A stretch of DNA of 15,195 bases. It comes from JAGWAZ01 sp050248595 (lineage in GTDB: Bacteria > Bacteroidota > Ignavibacteria > OLB7). Positions 7,864 to 13,886 of the stretch are shown here, in pieces (position 1 is the first letter of the stretch; each line of letters begins with the position of its first letter). Where the stretch lies: positions 1 through 15,195 of the forward strand of contig JBFWSB010000067.1 in assembly GCA_050248595.1 (NCBI GenBank). The letters run 5' to 3'. Made by a program: the position numbers and the translations under genes. The notes below the pieces were generated by a model. That model saw only the letters and a program-made list of their open reading frames with translations. It had not been told where the DNA came from and made no database searches.

Positions 7864-7917
7864 GTTTGTGATGCGGTAGGGGACATGGTACGCCATGTCC
7901 CCTACCGCATCACAAAC
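7864..7917 (-). repeat. Perfect 25-bp inverted repeat over a stop codon
   Basis: Arms 7864-7888 and 7893-7917 are perfect reverse complements around the 4-base loop TACG. The right arm holds the last codons (V-F-V-M-R) and TAG stop of the small lipoprotein gene. The core (TAGGGGACATGG and its complement) is a 12-bp palindrome that starts at the stop codon. The outer 13 bp are an inverted copy of coding sequence. There is no T-run, so it is not a standard intrinsic terminator, though the RNA hairpin would be very stable. Confidence 0.9.
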
Positions 7918-8363
7918 ACCGCCACGGCTTCGTATATGTTTCGGGTATTGGTGAATCCATCGCCACTCCCTTTTGGATCATCTCGTAGAACATAGACCGT
8001 ATAAGTCTCACCGGCGACAAGGGGCTGCGCCTCAGAAGCCCAAGTTCCTTTCTGCTTCTTGCCGTAGGTAACAGGTGAACTCACCGATAGCTCTTGCATT
8101 CCGATACTCCACATCACGTTTTGGCTTGGAGGTCGTGTCTGTTTTGAATCTTTCGGATCCACACGCCCCTTCAACACCCTGACATCACGTGCTTCACCTG
8201 GAGTCCAGTTAATCATCAACTCACCCTTCTGCTGAATGCCGATTACCGGAACCTGGTTCTGATCGAACGGGTTCACTGAGCAGGAGATTGGAAGTAATAG
8301 AACTATCAGAAGAAGCGTGAGTGGTGAACGATGCAATCGCATATGTGTTGGTATAGTAGACAT
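7902..8363 (-). CDS. Small lipoprotein, unknown function
   Basis: The 153-aa protein has a hydrophobic N-terminus (SPLTLLLIVLLLPISC) ending in a lipobox, so it is probably exported and lipid-anchored. Two ATG starts are possible, at 8363 and at 8342; the second gives the tighter signal peptide, with Cys as residue 21. I do not recognise the family. The mature part (VPVIGIQQKGELMINWTPGE, later GETYTVYVLRDD, ending YEAVAVFVMR) has the alternating strands and W/Y pattern of a single fibronectin-III-like or other beta-sandwich domain; this is inference only. Its stop codon lies inside a 25-bp inverted repeat. A terminator and a hairpin separate it from the upstream small secreted gene, so it is probably its own transcription unit. 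Confidence 0.75.
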   Translation of the reverse strand: MSTIPTHMRLHRSPLTLLLIVLLLPISCSVNPFDQNQVPVIGIQQKGELMINWTPGEARDVRVLKGRVDPKDSKQTRPPSQNVMWSIGMQELSVSSPVTYGKKQKGTWASEAQPLVAGETYTVYVLRDDPKGSGDGFTNTRNIYEAVAVFVMR

Positions 8364-8391
8364 CCAACAAAACTAAGGAAAGAAAAGAAGA

Positions 8392-8423
8392 AAGCGACGA
8401 GGGGACTATTTGCCTCGTCGCTT
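8392..8423. terminator. Bidirectional intrinsic terminator candidate
   Basis: An 11-bp perfect stem (8392-8402 with 8413-8423, AAGCGACGAGG) has a 10-base loop. It is followed by CTTTTGC on the + strand and by a T-rich tract (TCTTCTTTTCTTTCC) on the - strand. It lies between the small lipoprotein and the upstream small secreted gene, and would end - strand transcription of the latter. Confidence 0.75.
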
Positions 8424-8456
8424 CTTTTGCTGGAGCGGGAATTGTTTGGGGTTCAA

Positions 8457-8481
8457 AGGGACACGGCACATCATGTCCCTA
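8457..8481 (-). repeat. Second stop-codon hairpin of the GGGACATG family
   Basis: The small secreted gene ends in TAG (8479-8481), and this TAG starts a 24-base near-palindrome: AGGGACATG pairs with CGTGTCCCT in - strand RNA as nine pairs with one U-G wobble. On the + strand the same position is a C-A mismatch. The core matches that of the inverted repeat at 7864-7917. Confidence 0.7.
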
Positions 8482-8964
8482 TCTGATAATCATCAGGGGA
8501 CGTTCTACCATTACCTCCCCTACGTGTAGTTCATATGAGTAAAGACCAGGCATCAGGTTCGACAAATCTGTCTGTAGTTTATGCTCGCCAGCCGGATACT
8601 CCCCCAACTCGCTCACAAGTGATAGCTGGCCGGCAACATCGAATATCCTGATCTGCACAGCCGAAGAAGTTGACTGTTGCCACACAATTGTCAGATCTGT
8701 TCTGGACATTTGTGGGTGGAACTCTACCAACTTCAGATTCGTTTCGATTGAGGAGGCAGCTGTGGAGATTGCTTGCAACTGAGTTGGGAAGATTGCGTCG
8801 GGCGCGAGCAGTCTCCACTCAGTTACGGCCGTCTCTCCGTTCGTCCCTTCATTCAGGGTTGTCAAACGGTCTTCACTGCCGAGACCTTTAAGGGGTTCGG
8901 CCTCAACGGAGAGAACGGTGAAGAAAACCAGTAGACTGATATAGAGAAGATGTAGTAATCTCAC
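8479..8964 (-). CDS. Small secreted protein: signal peptide plus T9SS sorting domain
   Basis: I chose the GTG at 8964 (161 aa) because it places a normal signal peptide at the N-terminus (VRLLHLLYISLLVFFTVLSVEAEP). In-frame ATG at 9066 and TTG at 9108 would add 34-48 residues unlike a signal peptide and would run into the shared upstream motif. After about 60 unassigned residues, the C-terminal 85 or so residues form a sorting domain (LKLVEFHPQ, DLTIVWQQSTSSAVQIRIFDVAGQ, PAGEHKLQTDLSNLMPGLYSYELHVG, ending MIIR). It matches the end of the neighbouring 1411-aa protein in pattern (LTI.W.Q, A.VQ, DV.G, GLY.YEL.VG). There is almost no passenger domain, so its role is unclear: it could be a very small surface protein, a remnant of a larger one, or a system accessory. 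Confidence 0.75.
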   Translation of the reverse strand: MRLLHLLYISLLVFFTVLSVEAEPLKGLGSEDRLTTLNEGTNGETAVTEWRLLAPDAIFPTQLQAISTAASSIETNLKLVEFHPQMSRTDLTIVWQQSTSSAVQIRIFDVAGQLSLVSELGEYPAGEHKLQTDLSNLMPGLYSYELHVGEVMVERPLMIIR

Positions 8965-9040
8965 TGAATTGTTATGGCTGTCTATGTTTGGAACAATCGG
9001 GGATGAACATGCCACAGGACTATACCAATGTAGGTGTAGG

Positions 9041-9073
9041 GCATAACAACCTTGAGAGGGAGCCATAACAGTT
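9041..9073 (-). promoter_or_regulatory. Shared upstream motif, small secreted gene
   Basis: GCATAACAAC (9041-9050) and GCCATAACAGTT (9062-9073) lie 76 bases upstream of the chosen GTG start. The same two strings, in the same order, lie 80 bases upstream of the 1411-aa gene. In - strand reading they are AACTGTTATGGC then GTTGTTATGC. They are inferred to be an operator or promoter element of two co-regulated secreted-protein genes. Confidence 0.55.
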
Positions 9074-9142
9074 CGCGGTGTAGAGCAAATAAACTTGATA
9101 TATCCCAAGTGGATAGAGGGGAACTTCGATGGGAGAAAGCAA

Positions 9143-9184
9143 AAGAGCGGGGAGAGAGATGCTCTCCCCGCTCTTCTTTTTTTT
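9143..9184. terminator. Strong bidirectional intrinsic terminator
   Basis: A 14-bp perfect G/C-rich stem (9143-9156 with 9162-9175, AAGAGCGGGGAGAG) has a 5-base loop, followed by C and T8 on the + strand. On the - strand it is preceded by A8 and followed by TTTTGCTTTC, so it can end transcription of the 1411-aa gene, whose stop is at 9203. Confidence 0.9.
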
Positions 9185-9202
9185 GTTTGCCAGTTTCTCA
9201 GG

Positions 9203-12200
9203 TTAACGCACGACCATAACTGGATGGCGGATAACGTTCGTTCCCACCTTAAGCTCGTAGTAATAGAGTCCTGCTGTGAGAGTAGATATATCTACATCTA
9301 CTTCATTCCTTCCCACTGGAAAGTCCTGAGCTTTGCTTGACATTGCCATTACCGAGCGACCGCTAACATCGTACATCTGCATCTGCACGGTAGCGGCAGT
9401 TGGTTGATACCAGGTAATAGTTAGCGTTGTTCGAGCCGGTTGTGGGTATAGCTGGAGAAGTGAAAGGTCTGTGCTCTCCGTTCCGGCTGTTGGTCGCGCT
9501 GAAGATCCTTCTGGTATGATCTCTGTGCTGGTAGAAGATGTCAACCCGTGCAACTGCAGTTCCGTCTGTTGTGGAGCGGATGATCCTCCGCTATTAGCGT
9601 TCGAGTGAATAATCAGAGCGTCGTCATGTGGCCCATCTCCAGATGGAGTGTAGAGTACCTCAACAAACTCCCACCATCCCGGTTCAATTACCCGTCGCTC
9701 AAGTTGGCTAATGGCAAAGTGTTGACCATCGCGCAGACTAACCGACTCGATAGAGATTGGGAGTGTACCACTGTTTGTTAGTACTACACGTGTCCGGACT
9801 GACCGAATATCCAGTGTGCTCATATGGATTTCACTTGGAGTTATTTCCAGTGTCCGCGATCCTGCAAAGCCTTGTAGCCGAACGCCGAGGGTGTCGCCAT
9901 CGCTACTTTTCAAGATTAACATTCCTTTCCGGATGCCACCATCTGAGCCGGAGGGAGCGAAGTGCTTCAATCCAAAGAAGACAACATCACCGGGACGTAA
10001 CTCAAGCGGAAGCTTTGGGTTGTCGAACATCTCATCCCACTCAAACTCTGGACTTCCCCAGTCTGCGAAGTCAGCACGTTCAATGGTGAGTGGTTTCAGA
10101 TTCGTGTTCTCAATGCGAAGTTGCTTCCGTGAAGTCTCCACCCCAATTTCAACTGGAGTGAAGGTAATCGGTTCGGCATAGATATCTGCCTCAGTTTTCT
10201 CATTCCCCGGTAAGCCCAACCCGTAGAAATCCCAGTAAAGTTCTCCCGGAGCAGTGATGCCGGGAATGTAGTTCGTCTTCTGATCGGTCACAACGCGCAT
10301 CGTAGCTCTTCGTGAACCATCACGAACTGGCGTGAAGCGTACTACGAGAGTATCCTGACTCATTGGAGCCATGATGTACATGTCTTGCACCGGATCGTAG
10401 GTGGTGTTCCCCAAAGCTTTAATAATGCGGAACTCATTCGGATCTCTGATGTCTCCTGACTCGAAGCGTACCGATCCACCGAGGATGCGAAGTTCGCACG
10501 TTGGGCTTGCGTTTGCGATCACAACTGCCGTGTCGCGCGATTCCCGAACCTTTGTAGGAGGATAGACGATTGCTTTCACTGCTGACCCCTTCAAATCGGA
10601 GGCCAGAAGTCCACCAAGTGGTGCTCTGATCGTAATTGGATTACTGGTGTACATTACAGTGCCAGATACTCTATCTACTAAGCGAAGACAATACTCACCA
10701 CTCGGAACCCAGTCCGGAATCTCGTCGCTCCAGACCCCTTTGGTCGACTCTACTGTGGCGATAACCATGGAGGCTCCACCTGATTTAGGGAGGAGTTGTA
10801 CTTGAAGCTCATATCCTTGGCGGCATCGAATAAAGCCCATGCCACCATCCCACGTAACTTCTCCGATTTGTGATTGGCAGATAGCAGTGCCGCTTCCCCC
10901 TGCATCATCGTGAATTGCAACCGACACGTTCTTCAGCTCGTCGGCAAAGAGTTGGAAGTAGTAGTGCTCAAAGTCAAACGGACTGTTGTCTACTGACGGG
11001 TTGCGACGAATTGCTCCCTCCGTTGTGTAGAGACCCGTTCCACCAAAGCCATAAAAGTGAAGCGTGCCGTTCGAGCTTGGAACCATCCGCCACAGGATCG
11101 GAGCTTGACCTCCAGCCGGGTGGAGATACGATGCGTATTGAATCGATTCAAAGTCTGGTGATGCGCAAATAAGTTCTTGGGTATATGAATACTGGCCGGA
11201 GTAGCTTGCCAAGTCCCCGTTGAAAGCGTTCGGAGTAATCCAACCTGCAACATCTCCGGGAGCCGAGCGATTGACCAGAGAAACGAACCAGATGTTGTCG
11301 CACTGGTCGAGTGCGTGGAAGTGTGCGTCGATTCCGTCGAATACCATTGAGTAGTCGAGTTGTCCGTTGGCGTCAAGCCGCAGAAGATAACCTCCATGAT
11401 TGCTATTAAAGTTCGAGTCGAGAGCGTTCGGTGTCACGGGAAAATCCGGGTCGTAGGTTACTCCGAGAAGCGATGGGCGTCCCTTGCTGTCCACATCGAG
11501 TGAGTTCGGCCACCCTCCAGGACCGTAGACTCGGCCAATATATGTTCCCCAGATTAGGTTGCGACCAGAAGGATCGAACTTACCCACCCAGGCCTGTGCA
11601 CCTTCAGCACCTGGATCAGGTCTGTACGTTCCCGGAGTTGTCGGCAGGTTGCAGAGTACACTGTTCGGCACTAAGCCAAAACCACCGAGGAACTTGCTCG
11701 CATATCCAGAGATCAGAATGTTCCCCTCAGGGTCAACTCGAATATCTCCATCGGTATTTCCCAGTCCTTCCCGTGTAGGATCGTTCACGTAGGAAAGATA
11801 TTCCATCCGATGCGTTGTGGGGTTAATGCAGCCGAAGAAGATATTGCTGCTTGCGGCAGTATTTGTGAAGGCGGTTGGTGGAGTATACGTCCGGTTCTTT
11901 CGTCCGCTCCAGGTTTTGCGGTAGGCATTCTGCGTTGTTGGCAGACCCCACGGAGCATTGCCGACAATCCAGACGTTTCCATCTCTTGAGAGTGCGAGAT
12001 CGGTTACCGACTCTGACCAGATGTTCGTATAGGTGCTTCCATCGTTTGGATCGGTTCGGTTGTCGTTAACGTGGAGATAGCTTGAGTAGAGGAGACTGCT
12101 TCCATCTGGACTCAGCTTCAACACGATCCCGTCTGACCAGTTTGTCCAACTGTTCTGTTTCTGCTTCCCTCCAGTTGTGTCGGGAACTCGTCCTGCATGT

Positions 12201-13438
12201 TTCTGAAATGCGTCGGGTGTTGTGGGGAAGTCGTTCGATGCTGTGGCTCCAACAATCCAGATATTTCCTCTCGGATCGACCGCAATGCCGTTTGGTGATT
12301 CTCCTTGGTCGGCTCCTCCAATGTATGTCGAGAAAATGATCGACTTCCCGTCAGGGGTTAACTTCATGACAAACATGTCTCCTCCCCAAGATGAGAGTCT
12401 TCCGTACACACCATCCCACGCAGTAACTGGATCGATTACTGTAGGGCCGTTATAGGAAACGTCGTATGCACCAGGTGTTGTCGGAAAGTCATCGGAGGCT
12501 GTGCCACCGGCAAGCAACACCGTGTTGTCTCGTGGGTCAATAGCAACTCGATAGAGATTGGAAGTGCTGCCGTCGCTCGGCCCAACATTCTCCCAACCGG
12601 AACCTCCTATATAGGTGGCCGTGACAATTGGATCAATCACCAGGGGGCGTTGCCGATCGTATTCACCAACCTCAAACTGAACAGCGTTGCCAACAAGTTT
12701 GAATGAGCACTCCACTTTTTCCTTTGTACCGTTCACTACTTGATATGCGAACAGATCACTCTGGACAATGTCTCCGAGTGTTGTGCCAATCTGAAGATTC
12801 CCGTTTGATGCAAGCCGTAGTTCCTCTGCTCCAGCAAATGAAATTCTAATTGAAGAGGGATTGGTTCCAGGCTCTACAATCAGATCGTAACGTGGTTGCC
12901 CATTCTCTTGATAAAGTAGAGCATCGACACCTGGGTAGAGACCTTCGATGCGACTGTTTCGGTAGAGGGGAACGCCGACCCTGTGGTTCTCCTGTGAGCC
13001 GATCAAATAGTTGACAACTTCTCCGGTCGGTTCAATCGGTATAGCGCGAGCCGAAGGGGATGATCCTTCAAATCGAACTTCCACTACATGCCCTTCCCGT
13101 CTGGAAAGGTGTGGAATAGCACTCTCCTGATTAATGCTATTAGGGGTTGTGTAGTGGTTTCGGTAGAAGTCGTAGACGAAGCCATTATCTGAAACCCAGA
13201 TATTTACGTTCGGCCCCCGCATCAGAAACCGCGCGTCAGAATTCCATTGTCCTCGATTCTCAATCAGCGAAAGAGTCTGCGGAACATTCTGTTGGGATAC
13301 CGGTAGGTCAATTGGAGTAGATGGGCGATCGGCAAGATGTTTGCCGTAGTCGTTGAGAGCCTCTGAGCTTTGCGCATATGCCGAAAGTGAAAGGGCAATA
13401 AATGCTAAGAAGCTGGCATGGAACAGATTCTTTTTCAT
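9203..13438 (-). CDS. Secreted SBBP-type seven-repeat propeller with T9SS sorting domain
   Basis: The 1411-aa protein starts with a signal peptide (MKKNLFHASFLAFIALSLSAYAQ). Residues about 57-270 match the N-terminal domain usual in SBBP proteins (LIENRGQWNSDARFLMRG, then YPGVDALLYQENGQPRYDLIVEPG, and RPLVIDPIVTATYIGG). From about 271 on come propeller repeats of the type DGKSIIFSTYIGG / GIAVDPRGNIWIVGAT / DFPTTPDAF. I count seven copies of the PTTPxAY-like element, suggesting a seven-bladed propeller. A region of beta-sandwich character follows, then two choice-of-anchor-D-like modules (about 1095-1310, KQLRIENTNLKPLTI and RVVLTNSGTLPISI). The last about 80 residues are a type-A-like sorting domain (LLQLYPQPARTTLTITW, AGLYYYELKVG, ending MVVR). 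Inferred: a large cell-surface or released adhesion or binding protein. No enzymatic motif is seen. Confidence 0.92.
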   Translation of the reverse strand: MKKNLFHASFLAFIALSLSAYAQSSEALNDYGKHLADRPSTPIDLPVSQQNVPQTLSLIENRGQWNSDARFLMRGPNVNIWVSDNGFVYDFYRNHYTTPNSINQESAIPHLSRREGHVVEVRFEGSSPSARAIPIEPTGEVVNYLIGSQENHRVGVPLYRNSRIEGLYPGVDALLYQENGQPRYDLIVEPGTNPSSIRISFAGAEELRLASNGNLQIGTTLGDIVQSDLFAYQVVNGTKEKVECSFKLVGNAVQFEVGEYDRQRPLVIDPIVTATYIGGSGWENVGPSDGSTSNLYRVAIDPRDNTVLLAGGTASDDFPTTPGAYDVSYNGPTVIDPVTAWDGVYGRLSSWGGDMFVMKLTPDGKSIIFSTYIGGADQGESPNGIAVDPRGNIWIVGATASNDFPTTPDAFQKHAGRVPDTTGGKQKQNSWTNWSDGIVLKLSPDGSSLLYSSYLHVNDNRTDPNDGSTYTNIWSESVTDLALSRDGNVWIVGNAPWGLPTTQNAYRKTWSGRKNRTYTPPTAFTNTAASSNIFFGCINPTTHRMEYLSYVNDPTREGLGNTDGDIRVDPEGNILISGYASKFLGGFGLVPNSVLCNLPTTPGTYRPDPGAEGAQAWVGKFDPSGRNLIWGTYIGRVYGPGGWPNSLDVDSKGRPSLLGVTYDPDFPVTPNALDSNFNSNHGGYLLRLDANGQLDYSMVFDGIDAHFHALDQCDNIWFVSLVNRSAPGDVAGWITPNAFNGDLASYSGQYSYTQELICASPDFESIQYASYLHPAGGQAPILWRMVPSSNGTLHFYGFGGTGLYTTEGAIRRNPSVDNSPFDFEHYYFQLFADELKNVSVAIHDDAGGSGTAICQSQIGEVTWDGGMGFIRCRQGYELQVQLLPKSGGASMVIATVESTKGVWSDEIPDWVPSGEYCLRLVDRVSGTVMYTSNPITIRAPLGGLLASDLKGSAVKAIVYPPTKVRESRDTAVVIANASPTCELRILGGSVRFESGDIRDPNEFRIIKALGNTTYDPVQDMYIMAPMSQDTLVVRFTPVRDGSRRATMRVVTDQKTNYIPGITAPGELYWDFYGLGLPGNEKTEADIYAEPITFTPVEIGVETSRKQLRIENTNLKPLTIERADFADWGSPEFEWDEMFDNPKLPLELRPGDVVFFGLKHFAPSGSDGGIRKGMLILKSSDGDTLGVRLQGFAGSRTLEITPSEIHMSTLDIRSVRTRVVLTNSGTLPISIESVSLRDGQHFAISQLERRVIEPGWWEFVEVLYTPSGDGPHDDALIIHSNANSGGSSAPQQTELQLHGLTSSTSTEIIPEGSSARPTAGTESTDLSLLQLYPQPARTTLTITWYQPTAATVQMQMYDVSGRSVMAMSSKAQDFPVGRNEVDVDISTLTAGLYYYELKVGTNVIRHPVMVVR

Positions 13439-13518
13439 CGAAATATAGTGGTTGTATGAAACATGCGGGAGGGAATAACCAGACGGACTGAATTACAGTG
13501 CCTGAAGGTAGAGGGGGT

Positions 13519-13552
13519 GCATAACAACATCTGTTGTTATGCCATAACAGTT
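13519..13552 (-). promoter_or_regulatory. Upstream palindrome and shared motif, 1411-aa gene
   Basis: GCATAACAAC (13519-13528) and its exact reverse complement GTTGTTATGC (13533-13542) form a 10-bp palindrome with a 4-base spacer. It is followed by GCCATAACAGTT (13541-13552), giving three TGTTATG half-sites. The first and third are shared with the small secreted gene. Half-sites are 22-23 bases apart in the two genes, about two helical turns. A regulator operator is inferred. Confidence 0.6.
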
Positions 13553-13650
13553 TGAAGAGAAAAAGTGTAAAAAATGCATCCTGTAGTCAAGTGAGTAATT
13601 TTTGTGGTTCTGGATTAGGAAACGAACTGCGGGAAAAGGGGATAAAAGGT

Positions 13651-13733
13651 AACGGAGACTCGCTCCCCGTGCTTGCGAGTCCCCGTTGTATCTCCCCTTC
13701 AGACAACCACCAGAAGCAGAAGGGGAGAGTATG
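13651..13733 (-). repeat. Two-hairpin element, copy A
   Basis: Hairpin 1: 13651-13663 with 13675-13687, 13 pairs including one G-U in - strand RNA (A-C on the + strand). Hairpin 2: 13691-13700 with 13719-13728, 10 pairs, TCTCCCCTTC with GAAGGGGAGA. The loop carries CAGACAACCACC. In - strand RNA, hairpin 1 is followed by ACCTTTTATCCCCTTTTCCC. It may act as a terminator, a 3'-end stabiliser or a small RNA. Confidence 0.75.
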
Positions 13734-13777
13734 CGATTACTGAACTCAGACTGTTCAATGCCAACTGTAGAAATAAT

Positions 13778-13860
13778 AACGGAGACTCGTCCCCATGCTA
13801 CACGAGTCTCCGTTGGATATCCCCTTCAGACAACCACCACAGAAGCCGAAGGAGAGGCAC
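13778..13860 (-). repeat. Two-hairpin element, copy B
   Basis: Hairpin 1: 13778-13790 with 13802-13814, 13 perfect pairs; in - strand RNA it is followed by ATTATTTC, so it can act as an intrinsic-like terminator for the gene ending at 13887. Hairpin 2: 13820-13827 with 13848-13855, 8 pairs with one U-G in - strand RNA (C-A on the + strand). It aligns along its full length with copy A, offset 127 bases. Confidence 0.75.
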
Positions 13861-13886
13861 ATAAAGGTTGGATAGCTCTTCTGCCG

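Larger units (their letters stand above)
13439..13886. other. 448-base intergenic region
   Basis: No credible gene is seen here. It holds the shared upstream palindrome (13519-13552) and the two-copy hairpin element (13651-13733 and 13778-13860). Short + strand open frames (for example 13534-13743 and 13686-13994) cross these repeats and lack any protein-like character. The stretch 13553-13650 shows no structure I can support. Confidence 0.7.

Noticed and set aside
8965..9108. N-terminal extension of the small secreted protein to the ATG at 9066 or TTG at 9108
   Set aside because: The extra residues do not look like a signal peptide and would place coding sequence over the shared upstream motif.
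13778..13860. Possible integron attC site (GTTGGAT resembles the R' box)
   Set aside because: No matching complementary R'' box at the other end, copy A has GTTGTAT instead, and there is no integrase or cassette structure.
13651..13860. CRISPR-like repeat pair
   Set aside because: Only two copies, each with long internal hairpins and imperfect identity, a 44-base spacer, and no cas gene nearby.
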